A stretch of 64,000 nucleotides of DNA from Haloquadratum walsbyi J07HQW1. Its GTDB lineage: Archaea > Halobacteriota > Halobacteria > Halobacteriales > Haloferacaceae. Every line of letters begins with the position of its first letter. Position 1 is the stretch's first letter. This document shows, piece after piece, positions 16,832 through 26,401 of this stretch. The translations under genes and the position numbers were made by a program. The stretch is from positions 2,229,501 through 2,293,500 of the forward strand of contig KE356560.1 in the NCBI GenBank assembly GCA_000415965.1, written 5' to 3'. Under the pieces are notes generated by a model. That model was not told the DNA's origin. It saw nothing but the letters and a program-made list of their open reading frames with translations, and did not search any database.

Positions 16832-17821
16832 ATGACAGCAGATGCACATAATTTCGTTGTTGTTGTCGTTGAGCCAGAGACACCAGGCAACATTGGAACG
16901 ATTGCCCGTGCAATGAAGAATTTTGGATTGAGTGAATTGTTGCTTGTTGATCCTCCACCAATTCCGGACGGAAGCGAAGCATATGGATTTGCAGGGCATG
17001 CTCGTGAGGATGTTCTTCCGAACGCAAAAACGGTCTCCTTCGATACTGTTGTCAGTGAATACCACACGATCGGAACAACAGCAATTACCGCAGAAGATAG
17101 CCGCCATCACATCCGATTTCCGTATAAAACCCCAGCTGAGGTGTGTGAGGATCTCAAAACTGTCGAAACAGAGACTGCGTTGGTCTTTGGGCGAGAGGGG
17201 ACTGGATTGACTAACGACGAGTTGGCTCGTATCGATGAAATATGTTCAATCCCAGCGAATCACTCATATCCTGTGTTGAATCTCGGGCAGGCAGCAACCG
17301 TGCTGTTATATGAGCTCCGATCACTGACACTGACAGAAACACAACTTCCTGATATTGAACATGAGCGTGCTGATGAGAGTGATATTGATCGGTTATATGA
17401 ATTTGTGACAGATTTTCTTCACTCTGTTGAGGGGCGTGAGCACAAACGAGAGAAGACGGCGCTAATGCTCCGACGACTGATTGCCCGAGCACATCCAACT
17501 AATCGAGAGATATCAACCCTTCTTGGACTGTTTCGGCGGGCAAATATCCTTCTTGGAGAGCAGTCATACGGCGACCACAATCAAACAGACGAGAGAAATA
17601 AGACGACTGCTGTTGAATCGATTCCAGAGGAAGGTATCAATGCAATTATCGAGCCAGCCTCATCACGGTATGAAGAGACCGACACACAGAGTGATACTGA
17701 TGGCTCAACAAGCGACCAGTCAGATTCAACAGAAAATATGAGCAAGAATATGGGTCAAGAGAAAGAGACAACGACGAGTGCAGCAGATGTGGAGTCCAAT
17801 CCAGACACTAATGAGAAATAA
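16832..17821 (+). CDS. trmJ: SpoU-class RNA 2'-O-methyltransferase, TrmJ-like
   Basis: A 329-residue SPOUT methyltransferase; homologs methylate the ribose at position 32 of tRNAs using S-adenosylmethionine. The three motifs are clear: EPETPGNIGTIARAMKNFG, ALVFGREGTGLTNDEL and IPANHSYPVLNLGQAATVLL. A helical domain follows (LIARAHPTNREISTLLGLFR), as in TrmJ. The last 90 residues are a low-complexity acidic Ser/Thr tail, unusual for the family and probably disordered. ATG 16832 is preferred over a GTG two codons upstream. It sits 9 nt behind the previous gene, forming a pair. Confidence 0.86.
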   Translation: MTADAHNFVVVVVEPETPGNIGTIARAMKNFGLSELLLVDPPPIPDGSEAYGFAGHAREDVLPNAKTVSFDTVVSEYHTIGTTAITAEDSRHHIRFPYKTPAEVCEDLKTVETETALVFGREGTGLTNDELARIDEICSIPANHSYPVLNLGQAATVLLYELRSLTLTETQLPDIEHERADESDIDRLYEFVTDFLHSVEGREHKREKTALMLRRLIARAHPTNREISTLLGLFRRANILLGEQSYGDHNQTDERNKTTAVESIPEEGINAIIEPASSRYEETDTQSDTDGSTSDQSDSTENMSKNMGQEKETTTSAADVESNPDTNEK

Positions 17822-18729
17822 TTTGAGTCATCTTTGAGTCATACACCTCCCCGCTTTGTTATCGGATGATATCAACTCAGATTTCTTGAGCTAAACGCAG
17901 GCGCTTCTCGTCTCTAGGACACGACATAGATTGATAACATCGCAAACTTCACAGACGGGTGAAAGATCTTCATCCAATGCTGGCTGCGACAGTTTGGAAC
18001 TGGAAATGTGGTCCCTCCCAACATCCACCACTGGCGGTGCGACGGGGGCTGGTGGAGACCGAGACTCCGACTTCGACCCTCACGGACACACCACGTGTTC
18101 GGGTGTTACTTCCAGTCGACTCCTCACGGAGAAGATCGTGAGGAGGAGGAGGAGGACTGAAATTCACCTTCGCCTGCGGGTGCGGTACTGACCCAAAACG
18201 GTGAAGCCCCTCAAGAATTAATAGCCACGACGCGACTTGAAAATTAATTCTCAATTCTGGAGGTAAGCGGTCTCCATTCGTGATTCTTGAGGAGCGTGAT
18301 ACGGTGAATGTGTGGTTTATATGTGAGCGGTGAAAGATTTCTCCCGGCTGATTTTGGAGCCCGGCAAGTCAGAAAAAGAAGATTCCTGCAGAGTGAGAGG
18401 AATCCTCAAACGCTGTCAAATCGCTGTGCAGTTGATGCACAGCTGTCTGAGTCCGTTATTTTCTTGCTACGTCTTAGTTTTCAAAGGTTCTCTAAGCTAT
18501 TATTATCCCCGAGAGACTTCACTATGTGAGTTTTTCACGGAGGGGTATAGACAGTGCAATATAAGCTTTCTTAGGACATTCCGATTGAAGTCCGTTCGAC
18601 AGTGATAGCTCTGTGTCACTCCGTACATTACGCACGTCTCATGTCACATGATGCATCGGGTCGTGAGGACACTGTCTCCCCGCCGTGCTCGCTCCTCAGA
18701 AGAGAGGAGAATGGCAAGCGCCTGCACAG
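17822..18729. other. 900-bp gene-free stretch, probable IS debris
   Basis: Between trmJ and the 3' end of gatE I find no intact gene. It contains a short perfect palindrome GCTGTGCA/TGCACAGC (about 18424-18444), an imperfect one near 18598-18618, and GC-rich tracts around 17950-18190 unlike the A/T-rich surroundings. A frame near 18000-18150 is interrupted on both strands. Composition and palindromes resemble the TnpB-element remnants elsewhere, but no transposase segment could be read. Confidence 0.4.
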
Positions 18730-20658
18730 CTAACTTCGGTTCTGGATTGTCTCGCGGAGGACATCACTAACGACTTCACCATCAGCTTTTCCCCTGAGTG
18801 CACCCATCGCCTCGCCCATGAGGGCTGAGAACGCAGCCATCCCTTCCTCATCAACTTGCTCAGCATTTCGTTCAACGACATCTCTGACGGCTGAGCGGAC
18901 CTCTGATTTAGAGACGCCAGAGAGCCCGGCTGCTTCGACTGCGTCTTCTGCTGAGCGGGTTGGATCCTCTGTAAGTTTTGTAATCACTGGTCCAACGCCT
19001 TCCTTTGCGAGTTCATCATCTGAAACAAGTTGCATTACAGAAAGAAGGTGGTCATCGCTCAGTGTCTCAACGTCAACCCCATCTCGGCGAAGTTCAGTAA
19101 GCGTTGCAGTTAACAATCCAGCGGCGAATGTCGGGTCAATGCCCATATCAACAGCAGTCTCAAACAGCGGCATTCGGCGTCCATATGCAATCTGCTCTGC
19201 AAGCCCTGAATCAAGATCAAACTTCGACTGATACCGCTCAACACGCTCGGTCAAAAGCTCCGGAGTCTCGATATCCTCGATATCAAATGTTACTGGCGGA
19301 ACATCAGTCTCTGGATACATACGCGCCGCTCCTGGGAGCGGTCGAAGGTATTGCGTGGTTCCGTCATCATTTGCACCGCGTGTCTCTTCAGGGACACCAG
19401 ATATTGCGTCTGTCGCCCGCTCGGCAACCGCTGTTGCTGCTTGCTCAGCCGTCTCAGAATCCGCAGCAACCAACGCGATAGCATCATCTTCGCCAGCATC
19501 AACCGCCGCATAGAGAGCAGCAACCTCAGATTCGCTGATACCATATGCTGGGAGCTCATCAGTATGAAAGATCCCGCCAGCACCGTGGCGACCAGCATGG
19601 TCTGAGAGCTCTGTTCCAAGTCGCCGATCTGGCTGGAGTTCGCGACCGACAAGTCCGTTAAATCCATACAGTGGGACTGCAACAACCATTCCATCATCAG
19701 CAAGTGTGCTTGCAATTACTCCTGAGTCGGTGTCTGTGAACACCGCCGAGACATCCTGTATGTCACCAACATCGGCATCACGACGGCTCAACTCTGTTTG
19801 AATATCGACTAATTCAACCTGTCGAGCAACCTCTTGACGGACGATTTCATCAATCTGGTCAAGCGCTTGAACCCCCTTAATTTCGACGCGAGCCCCATTA
19901 GCGATTGAGACATTCACATCTTGCCGAATCGTCCCGAGCCCACGCTTTACAGACCCCGTCGATCGGAGTAACATGCCAATCTGCTCGGCAGCATCTTGAG
20001 CCTGTTCAGGGGTTTCGATATCGGGGCGTGTGCCAATCTCAACGAGCGGGATGCCAAGTCGGTCCAGTGAGAAAGTAACAGCACCATCACGTTCCTCAAC
20101 ACGCTGAGCGGATTCTTCTTCGAGTAACAGATCCTCAATTCCGACCGCTCCAGCGTCTGTTTGGATCGCGCCATCTTGTGCAATAAGTGTTGAACGCTGA
20201 AAGCCGGACGTGTTTGATCCATCAATCACGAGTTTCCGCATGACATGTGCTTGATCAACCGGTTCCATCTCGAGGAGATCAGCAATCTGGAGGGCAACAC
20301 GTTGTGCCTCTGTATCGAGCCGATGAGGTGGTTCTTCATCCGCTTCGACAAGACATGTTGAGTCGTATCCCAGATACTCAAATTCGCGTTTTATTTGGCT
20401 TTCCTCAAGTGCCGCTTTATCAAGTTCGCCAAGTTCACTCGTTGTCGGATGGAGATATCGAGTGAATGAGTAACGCGCCGTCTCAGGATCACGAATCTGT
20501 GTTGGGCAGTCACAAAATAATTTTGTCTCCGTGTCGAGTTGTTGATGAATCTCTAATCCGGCAACAAGACCAAGATCAGCATAATCGTACCCAACATCAT
20601 CGTCATTCGTAGTGGTTTGCTCAGAGTCCATATCACTGTTAGTTGAGGTGGCAGTCAT
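18730..20658 (-). CDS. gatE: glutamyl-tRNA(Gln) amidotransferase subunit E
   Basis: A 642-residue archaeal GatE, the tRNA-binding and kinase partner of GatD. It converts Glu-tRNA(Gln) to Gln-tRNA(Gln). The GatB/E kinase domain shows GLVAGLEIHQQLDTETKLFC, RYLHPTTSELGE, MRKLVIDGSNTSGFQRS and GLGTIRQDVNVSI. An AspRS-like GAD insertion (about residues 260-400) and the helical tail domain related to YqeY follow (LMGEAMGALRGKADG). I start at ATG 20658; an A/T-rich TATA-like box at 20682-20690 is 24-32 nt upstream. GatD is not in the window. Confidence 0.95.
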   Translation of the reverse strand: MTATSTNSDMDSEQTTTNDDDVGYDYADLGLVAGLEIHQQLDTETKLFCDCPTQIRDPETARYSFTRYLHPTTSELGELDKAALEESQIKREFEYLGYDSTCLVEADEEPPHRLDTEAQRVALQIADLLEMEPVDQAHVMRKLVIDGSNTSGFQRSTLIAQDGAIQTDAGAVGIEDLLLEEESAQRVEERDGAVTFSLDRLGIPLVEIGTRPDIETPEQAQDAAEQIGMLLRSTGSVKRGLGTIRQDVNVSIANGARVEIKGVQALDQIDEIVRQEVARQVELVDIQTELSRRDADVGDIQDVSAVFTDTDSGVIASTLADDGMVVAVPLYGFNGLVGRELQPDRRLGTELSDHAGRHGAGGIFHTDELPAYGISESEVAALYAAVDAGEDDAIALVAADSETAEQAATAVAERATDAISGVPEETRGANDDGTTQYLRPLPGAARMYPETDVPPVTFDIEDIETPELLTERVERYQSKFDLDSGLAEQIAYGRRMPLFETAVDMGIDPTFAAGLLTATLTELRRDGVDVETLSDDHLLSVMQLVSDDELAKEGVGPVITKLTEDPTRSAEDAVEAAGLSGVSKSEVRSAVRDVVERNAEQVDEEGMAAFSALMGEAMGALRGKADGEVVSDVLRETIQNRS

Positions 20659-20681
20659 TACGGGTTTATCCACGCTAGTGG

Positions 20682-20690
20682 AATAAAAAA
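20682..20690 (-). promoter_or_regulatory. TATA-like box of gatE
   Basis: TTTTTTATT on the minus strand, 24-32 nt before ATG 20658. It supports that start and leaderless transcription. Confidence 0.5.
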
Positions 20691-20696
20691 GGTTCA

Positions 20697-20835
20697 ATGA
20701 AAAGAGATGCCGAGTTAACTCTCTATACAGTGCTTCTCAGAAGGGTACTCCTCGGGAACAGCGATACCGAGGCGAAAGTTACGGAAGTGCACGGAGAAAG
20801 CCTCGCGCTTCAGCGCGGGGAGGGTGTCAACCTAT
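20697..20835 (+). mobile_element. TnpB 3'-end remnant with right-end hairpin
   Basis: Plus-strand DNA ending in CCTCGCGCTTCAGCGCGGGG and AGGGTGTCAACC, the terminal hairpin of haloarchaeal IS1341-type elements. The upstream bases read DTEAKVTEVHGESLALQRGE, resembling the variable C-terminal tail of tnpB products. Only the last 40 or so codons remain. It sits between the divergent gatE start and a small zinc gene. Confidence 0.55.
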
Positions 20836-20865
20836 CCTCCTCAGTGATGAGTGGAACTCACCGAT

Positions 20866-21030
20866 TCAGCAAACGCGAAGTCCATCGCCAATGCCACGTC
20901 CCTCTTCACACTCAGGGCACACATAGTGCCAACCGTCATCAGTTGCCTGACCCTCAGGAAACTGCGCCCCACATCGCCGACATTCTAACTCATCCCGTCC
21001 AGTCTCACGTCCATACTGTAATACAGGCAT
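20866..21030 (-). CDS. small zinc-ribbon protein, 54 residues
   Basis: A compact protein starting MPVLQYGRETGRDELECRRC with a second pair VCPEC, giving a four-cysteine zinc ribbon (CRRC ... CPEC). A TATA-like box TTAATATT lies at 21053-21060, 23-30 nt from ATG 21030, which argues for this start over an in-frame ATG eight codons upstream. Such single-ribbon proteins are numerous in haloarchaea; the role is unknown. It is followed after 30 nt by the TnpB remnant on the opposite strand. Confidence 0.7.
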   Translation of the reverse strand: MPVLQYGRETGRDELECRRCGAQFPEGQATDDGWHYVCPECEEGRGIGDGLRVC

Positions 21031-21052
21031 ATCTGAGTTGAGTGAAACAGTC

Positions 21053-21060
21053 AATATTAA
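21053..21060 (-). promoter_or_regulatory. TATA-like box of the small zinc-ribbon gene
   Basis: TTAATATT on the minus strand, 23-30 nt upstream of ATG 21030. Confidence 0.5.
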
Positions 21061-21218
21061 TCCGTCGGTATCTGCCTGTATAGCACTATGTGAGCACGTA
21101 ACAATAGATACCTTCTGATGTGTTATCTATGACTGATATAGTTTGACCTATCGACCCGATGAAAAATGAAAGTGATATATAATATATTTCTTATATATGT
21201 ATTTTTATACATCGACGA

Positions 21219-22679
21219 TCACTCTGTGTCGGTAGTCTCCTCGGCATCATCATCACGATTCGCTGCTCGATCATCGCCTTCTTTAATAATTCCACGATGT
21301 GTCATTGTTTCCGGGTCAAGCACTGCATCGGCTTCTGCAGGTGAGAGATATCCTTGCTCAATAACAACCTCTCGGACTGTGGCATCCTCTTTCACTGCCT
21401 TTTTTGCGACGTTGCTCGCTTTATCATAGCCAATCACTGGATTCAGTGCTGTGACGAGTGCGAGTGATCGATCAACCTGTGTCTCACAAACTGTTTTATT
21501 TGCCTCAAGTTCAGCAATGAAACGCTCAGCGAACACGGTCGATGCGTTCGAAAGGATCATGACTGACTGCAAGAAGTTGTGTGCAATAACAGGTTTATAC
21601 AGATTCAAATCAATTTGACCCTCGGCAGCACCCGCAGCGATAGTCGCATCATTACCAACGACCTGTTTATGTGCCTGATTAACTGCCTCTGCAATCACAG
21701 GATTGATTTTTCCAGGCATGATCGAACTCCCTGGCTGATTTTCCGGCTGGTCAATTTCACCAAGCCCATTACGCGGTCCTGATGCGAGTAATCGAAGATC
21801 ATTGGCGATTTTATTCAATGAACCTGCGACTGTCCGTAATGCACCATGTGCTTCGCTCATCGCATCATGTGCTGCTTGTGCTTCGAAATGACTGTCTGCT
21901 GGTTGGAATGATACGTTCGTCTCAGTACTGATATACTCAGCTGCTCGCGCCGGAAATTCAGGATGAGTATTTAATCCCGTCCCAACAGCGGTTCCGCCGA
22001 GCGCAAGTTCACTGAGGTGGTCAGTGACTGTGTCGACCCGTGAGATTCCTTTCTGTATCTGCGTTTGGTAGCCATCGAATTCCTGCCCGAGACTGATTGG
22101 TGTTGCATCTTGTAAATGGGTCCGACCAGTTTTAATTACATCATCGAACGCCTCAGCTTGTAAGGCAAGTTCTGACTCGAGCGTATCCAAAGCTGGACTG
22201 AGGTCTTTCGTGACTGCCTCGTGTCCGGCCACATGCATTGCCGTCGGAATAACGTCATTTGAGGATTGTCCGAAGTTGACATCATCATTCGGATGGACAA
22301 CACGTTCACCGATTGATTTATGAAGAATCTCAGCGGCACGGTTCGCAATGACCTCATTCGCGTTCATATTAGAGGAGGTCCCCGAGCCGGTTTGGAAGAT
22401 ATCGACAGGAAACTGATCATCAAGTTTCCCAGCAATGACCTCGTCTGCTGCTGCGACAATCGCGTCGGCAGTGTCGGTATCAATCAGGTCGAGATCGCGA
22501 TTTGTTTGTGCTGCTGCTTTCTTGACGATCCCGAGTGCACGAATGAACCGTCGACCAAATGTAATCCCCGAGACGGGGAAGTTCTCGATTGCCCGTTGTG
22601 TCTGTGCACCCCAGTAAGCGTCCGCTGGAACTTGTATTTCTCCAAGACTGTCGCGTTCAATTCGATAATCATCTGCCAT
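21219..22679 (-). CDS. fumC: class II fumarate hydratase
   Basis: A 486-residue fumarase of the aspartase/fumarase superfamily, interconverting fumarate and malate in the citric acid cycle. Motifs: VPADAYWGAQTQRAIENFP, TGSGTSSNMNANEVIANRA, VHPNDDVNFGQSSNDVIPTA, TGRTHLQDATPISLGQE and the flexible catalytic loop GSSIMPGKINPV. The protein is full length with an added acidic C-terminal tail (DDRAANRDDDAEETTDTE). It is monocistronic. Class II (iron-free) fumarase is the usual haloarchaeal type. Confidence 0.96.
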   Translation of the reverse strand: MADDYRIERDSLGEIQVPADAYWGAQTQRAIENFPVSGITFGRRFIRALGIVKKAAAQTNRDLDLIDTDTADAIVAAADEVIAGKLDDQFPVDIFQTGSGTSSNMNANEVIANRAAEILHKSIGERVVHPNDDVNFGQSSNDVIPTAMHVAGHEAVTKDLSPALDTLESELALQAEAFDDVIKTGRTHLQDATPISLGQEFDGYQTQIQKGISRVDTVTDHLSELALGGTAVGTGLNTHPEFPARAAEYISTETNVSFQPADSHFEAQAAHDAMSEAHGALRTVAGSLNKIANDLRLLASGPRNGLGEIDQPENQPGSSIMPGKINPVIAEAVNQAHKQVVGNDATIAAGAAEGQIDLNLYKPVIAHNFLQSVMILSNASTVFAERFIAELEANKTVCETQVDRSLALVTALNPVIGYDKASNVAKKAVKEDATVREVVIEQGYLSPAEADAVLDPETMTHRGIIKEGDDRAANRDDDAEETTDTE

Positions 22680-23036
22680 CGGTCGCTTCGAGGGAAGCCG
22701 AACGCGTAAAACCCATTGATATTCAGACTATCATGAACGAACCGCCTCGAAGTCGTCCCCAAAGCCGGATTTAATCCCGAGACATTTGTTTTGCTCTCCC
22801 AGTAGACTTCACGGACAATGTGAGCATCTCAGATCTTATCAGCACGAACTCTATAATAGTCGGTTACACTCTAAGCAGTGTTTGTCTGTGAAACCGCAAC
22901 CACACTCATCAAAGCCGGACCGCCAGTTTCCGTGTTCCACTGCGGTTCGGTTCGTTTGAGCCACCGAGGCTCACGGTGTGAGAAGCTGACATCGCAAAAT
23001 AACATGAATCCGATAGGTCACTGTACCTGCGGGAGT
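22680..23036. other. intergenic stretch with hairpins, no supported gene
   Basis: Holds GC-rich inverted repeats around 22910-22985, for example GAGCC/GGCTC, in otherwise A/T-rich DNA, perhaps part of a decayed transposon end. No coding frame with start and convincing composition. Confidence 0.35.
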
Positions 23037-23306
23037 TCACTCGACGGATGCCGTTTGATTATATTCCTCTGGCGTATATGTTTTCATCTCAAGTGCATGA
23101 ATCTCAGTTGTCATTGCATCACCGAGAGCGTCATAGACGAGTTCGTGTTGTTCGACAAGCGATTTATTCTCAAATACGGGTGATACGACAACTGCCGCAA
23201 AGTGTGAGTCCTCGTGGTTTTCATCCGGGGTCCGCGGTAATGAGACGGTTGCTGTTGCATCTGGAATCTCCGATTCAATCTGCGCCTCAACCTCACTTGA
23301 ATCCAT
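23037..23306 (-). CDS. BolA family protein
   Basis: 89 residues from ATG 23306 (MDSSEVEAQIESEIPDA). The BolA/YrbA fold is evident from DSHFAAVVVSPVFENKSLVE followed by QHELVYDALG and the terminal IHALEMKTYTPEEY. BolA proteins work with monothiol glutaredoxins in iron-sulfur cluster handling or regulation; a role here is inferred from the family. An upstream frame to 23342 adds 12 atypical residues. Separated from fumC by more than 350 nt. Confidence 0.85.
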   Translation of the reverse strand: MDSSEVEAQIESEIPDATATVSLPRTPDENHEDSHFAAVVVSPVFENKSLVEQHELVYDALGDAMTTEIHALEMKTYTPEEYNQTASVE

Positions 23307-23351
23307 GTCTATATCATTACAATCCTCGTGAATAAATACCACTCTTGCGGA

Positions 23352-23430
23352 TGTGAACCTGCCTCGGGGTCACATCAACATCCACAGCAACATCAAAGCC
23401 CTGAGGCAGTCGTCTTGACAATCTGTACAA
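23352..23430 (+). repeat. H-family hairpin repeat, copy 2
   Basis: TGTGAACCTGCCTCGGGGTC, a loop of about 30 nt rich in CATCAACATC, then AGCCCTGAGGCAGTCG and AATCTGTACAAC. Stem pairing CCTCGGGG with CCCTGAGG is retained through a T-G wobble. From 23431 to 23529 nothing further is identifiable. Confidence 0.7.
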
Positions 23431-23529
23431 CACTTGATGTTTCCGTGACGATTCAGCAGCTATCTATGATCATAACTCAGCGAACACAACTCAACTGATA
23501 TGTCTTTGTCTCTGTCACAGTCCCGCATA

Positions 23530-23660
23530 GGCTGCAATGACAGTCATTGACAATGTGACCAGTATCTATACGCGAACCACACTGAATTCAACTGGAACAC
23601 CTGTGTGCGCGTTCCGCTGCAACTTCGGAGACAGAAATCAAATTCCCAACAACTGATAAC
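23530..23660 (-). repeat. D-family dispersed repeat, copy E
   Basis: On the minus strand: CAGTTGTTGGGAATTTGATT, CTGTCTCCGAAG, GCGGAACGCGCACACAGG, then GATACTGGTCACATTGTC. One frame reads LQRNAHTGVPVEFSVV, matching copy D in protein as well as DNA. It abuts the 3' end of the next minus-strand gene. Confidence 0.65.
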
Positions 23661-23665
23661 CTCAA

Positions 23666-24019
23666 CTATCTATACCCGAGAAGCATTCCGACCACAATTG
23701 CGGCAGTCATCACACCAATGCCAAAGCCGCTGATACGAGCCATTGCCCGGCGTGAGTCAGCCTCATTCCAGTCAGTCGAAGTCTCAAGATGCGCTTGCAT
23801 TGCTTTCATTCCTGGACCAGCGATAATCGATGCTGACCACCCAAGTGTGCCAAATCCAAGCGCGAGCGTCCCAGCAAGAAAAGCGGTATCAGCGGCTGTC
23901 GGAATCCCGATGATAGATGCACTCACAGAGACACAGACAGCACCGAGAATACAACCAACTAACAGTGCGCCTCCAACAATTCGACTTTGAGTAGTAATTA
24001 ACGGATGTCCCGAGACCAT
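23666..24019 (-). CDS. small integral membrane protein, haloarchaeal
   Basis: 117 residues from ATG 24019 (MVSGHPLITTQSRIVGGALL). Three hydrophobic segments are visible: VGGALLVGCILGAVCVSVSA, FLAGTLALGFGTLGWSASII and GFGIGVMTAAIVVGMLLGY. A polar loop AHLETSTDWNEADSRRAMAR lies between the second and third. The longer frame from 24190 begins with unconvincing residues. I recognise no function. It may be downstream of the dpp operon by strand, but a 230-nt gap separates them. Confidence 0.65.
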   Translation of the reverse strand: MVSGHPLITTQSRIVGGALLVGCILGAVCVSVSASIIGIPTAADTAFLAGTLALGFGTLGWSASIIAGPGMKAMQAHLETSTDWNEADSRRAMARISGFGIGVMTAAIVVGMLLGYR

Positions 24020-24204
24020 TGTGTTAATCTGAGCACATATAGATAATACGAGGGGTATATTGCACGCAGCGACATTCAGGTGTGCGATTGAGTCTGTGGA
24101 TTCTTCACTCTGATCTGCAGTTTTGATTGTGTCTGATATGATCGTATCGTGTCGTTCATATGTATATCTGTATTTATCGTAGCATTTCAAACAGCAGAAT
24201 CGCC

Positions 24205-24247
24205 GGTGTTCAAATCACGATTACAATTACAATTACAATTACAATCA
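24205..24247. repeat. hexanucleotide microsatellite AATTAC, noncoding
   Basis: About five AATTAC units in the spacer immediately after the 3' end of dppC. Confidence 0.75.
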
Positions 24248-24253
24248 GAATCA

Positions 24254-25192
24254 TCAATCGATTGCTTCGCGCATTCGTGGGTCAAGTGCATCGCGCATTC
24301 CATCGCCGAGTAAATTAAATCCAAGCACAGTGACAGCGAGGAATAATCCCGGGAAGAAAGACATCCACCACTTTCCTGTGAGTAACCCATTTTCGACTCC
24401 CCGAGAGAGCATTAGTCCCCATGAAGGGGCACCTGCCTGTGCACCAAACCCGAGAAACGAAAGCGCAGCAAGATCAATGATCGCAAGTCCAAAATTCAGG
24501 GTCGACTGGACAGTGATTGGTGCAATACAGTTCGGGAGGACATGTCGGATGAGGACCCGAGGATCACGCGCACCAAGTGCGACCGTTGCATCAACGTATT
24601 CATCCTCGAGTACTTTGAGTGCCGCGCCGCGAACAACGCGTGCGAATCGTGGCGTATACACGAGTGTGAGTGCAAGAACAGCCTTCCAGAGACCAGCACC
24701 AAAAATGGCAACGAGCGCAAGCGCAAGAAGCAATGATGGAAATGCAAGAAGCATGTCCATTGTACGCATGATGATATTATCGGTAACGTCACCGTAGTAT
24801 GCGGCGATGATTCCCAGTCCAACGCCTAAGACTGTCGAGGCACCAACCGCAATAGTGCCGAATTTCAATGCTAACCATGATCCATATAACGTCCGTTTAA
24901 ATATGTCTCGGGCAGCGACGTCGGTTCCGAAAAGATACTGATTCCATGCAGCTGGACCGACCCATCCGGGTGGATGTCGATCAGGGATCGAAGTTCCAAG
25001 ACGGGAGCCAGTTAAGATACTCAAATCAAGTGTTACCCGTGCAATGATGGCGATCATAAAGACACCAAGAATGATACTCAATCCAACAATCGCAAGTCGG
25101 TTTGACAAGAGGCTTGAAATAAACGGTGACGCTAATAATCGCTCGATGAAATTTCGTGTGTCAGCGTCTGATGAATGTGTATCAGTTGCCAT
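24254..25192 (-). CDS. dppC: dipeptide/oligopeptide ABC transporter permease DppC
   Basis: A 312-residue inner permease with an N-terminal polar segment, one early transmembrane helix and a five-helix BPD_transp_1 domain. The ATPase-contact (EAA) loop is visible as EYVDATVALGARDPRVLIRH. Other family marks are FGTDVAARDIFKRTLYGSW and SWGLMLSRG. It is the last gene of the dpp unit, 165 nt after dppB. Confidence 0.93.
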   Translation of the reverse strand: MATDTHSSDADTRNFIERLLASPFISSLLSNRLAIVGLSIILGVFMIAIIARVTLDLSILTGSRLGTSIPDRHPPGWVGPAAWNQYLFGTDVAARDIFKRTLYGSWLALKFGTIAVGASTVLGVGLGIIAAYYGDVTDNIIMRTMDMLLAFPSLLLALALVAIFGAGLWKAVLALTLVYTPRFARVVRGAALKVLEDEYVDATVALGARDPRVLIRHVLPNCIAPITVQSTLNFGLAIIDLAALSFLGFGAQAGAPSWGLMLSRGVENGLLTGKWWMSFFPGLFLAVTVLGFNLLGDGMRDALDPRMREAID

Positions 25193-25357
25193 AGATGGAT
25201 TGTGATTGGTGGTGTATTCGTCTGTAGGACTGTATAGATGAACGCAACGGCGACTGGACAGTCAGTGGTAGTGGTAGTGTCGTATCCATCGCCACAGGCG
25301 AGGTATCATGTGTGTTTGGAGTCCTGGAGTATCGACACCGATATAATACTGAGCGGA

Positions 25358-26401
25358 TCATTGGTCAATTCGTGGATCAAGATAGCTGTATGTGATATCA
25401 ACGCCAAAGTTGACAAATGTAAAAAGTAATGCAAAGGTGAGTACTGTCCCTTGGACGAGTGGATAATCAGAAGCCCCAATTGCACTGACAAGCATTGTTC
25501 CGATGCCACCAATCCCGAAGACAGTCTCGGTGAGGACTGCACCGCCTAATAATGTCCCGAATTGAATGCCAATCACCGTAACAACCGGAATAAGCGCATT
25601 TTGAAATCCGTGTTTGAGGATCGTTATTTTCGCGCCCTGTCCTTTTGCCCGAGCTGTCCGCATATAGTCCTGTCTGACGACTTCGAGCATTGATGAGCGC
25701 ATCATCCGGGATAACAACGCCATCTGATAGATTCCAAGGACAAGCACCGGTAATAACAGGTGTCTTGTCGCTGAGACAAATGCATCAAATTCACCAAGTA
25801 ATAATGTATCTATTGTGACCATTCCGGTGAGTGGCAGTTGCGTTCCGAACAATGTCCAGTGCTCTGGGAGAAAAATGGTTGAACCGATACGCCCGCTTGT
25901 CGGGAGGATACCCAAAAAAGTCGCAAACAACAGAATAAGAAGTGGTCCAGACCAAAAAATCGGAACGGAGATGCCGGTAAGTGCACCTACGCGGGTGAGA
26001 TGGTCTGTGAGTGAGTCCTGTTTTACAGCTGATATGACGCCAAGTGGGACGCCCAGCAGAATCCCAGTTATTTGTCCATAAATCGCCAGTTCAAGCGTAA
26101 CGGGAAGCCGACTAGCAAGAACAGCCTGAACTGGTTCCCCCTGTGCAATCTTGTACGATTGACCAAAATCAAATGTTGCTGCATCAACTAAAAAGCGTAC
26201 ATACTGCACCCAGAGTGGGTCATTGAGTCCGAGTTCACTCCGAACCCGTGCAACCTGCTGTGCGGAGGCACGCTGACCGACAATAATTCGTGCTGGATCA
26301 CCAGGAGCAAGTTGGAGAATCGAAAACACGAGCGTTGCAACACCAAACAAAACTGGCACAAGTAACAGAATACGTCGAAAGAGGAATCGTTTTGATACCA
26401 T
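25358..26401 (-). CDS. dppB: dipeptide/oligopeptide ABC transporter permease DppB
   Basis: A 347-residue permease. The N-terminal helix RILLLVPVLFGVATLVFSIL and the conserved LAPGDPARIIVG are typical of DppB/OppB, as is the contact loop QDYMRTARAKGQGAKITILK. Six hydrophobic segments can be counted. It follows dppA by 138 nt and precedes dppC, consistent with the usual heterodimeric pore. Confidence 0.93.
   Translation of the reverse strand: MVSKRFLFRRILLLVPVLFGVATLVFSILQLAPGDPARIIVGQRASAQQVARVRSELGLNDPLWVQYVRFLVDAATFDFGQSYKIAQGEPVQAVLASRLPVTLELAIYGQITGILLGVPLGVISAVKQDSLTDHLTRVGALTGISVPIFWSGPLLILLFATFLGILPTSGRIGSTIFLPEHWTLFGTQLPLTGMVTIDTLLLGEFDAFVSATRHLLLPVLVLGIYQMALLSRMMRSSMLEVVRQDYMRTARAKGQGAKITILKHGFQNALIPVVTVIGIQFGTLLGGAVLTETVFGIGGIGTMLVSAIGASDYPLVQGTVLTFALLFTFVNFGVDITYSYLDPRIDQ

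Noticed and set aside
17931-18254. Frames on both strands in a GC-rich patch after trmJ
   Set aside because: Pro/Arg/Ser-rich low-complexity translations without motif; more likely transposon debris.
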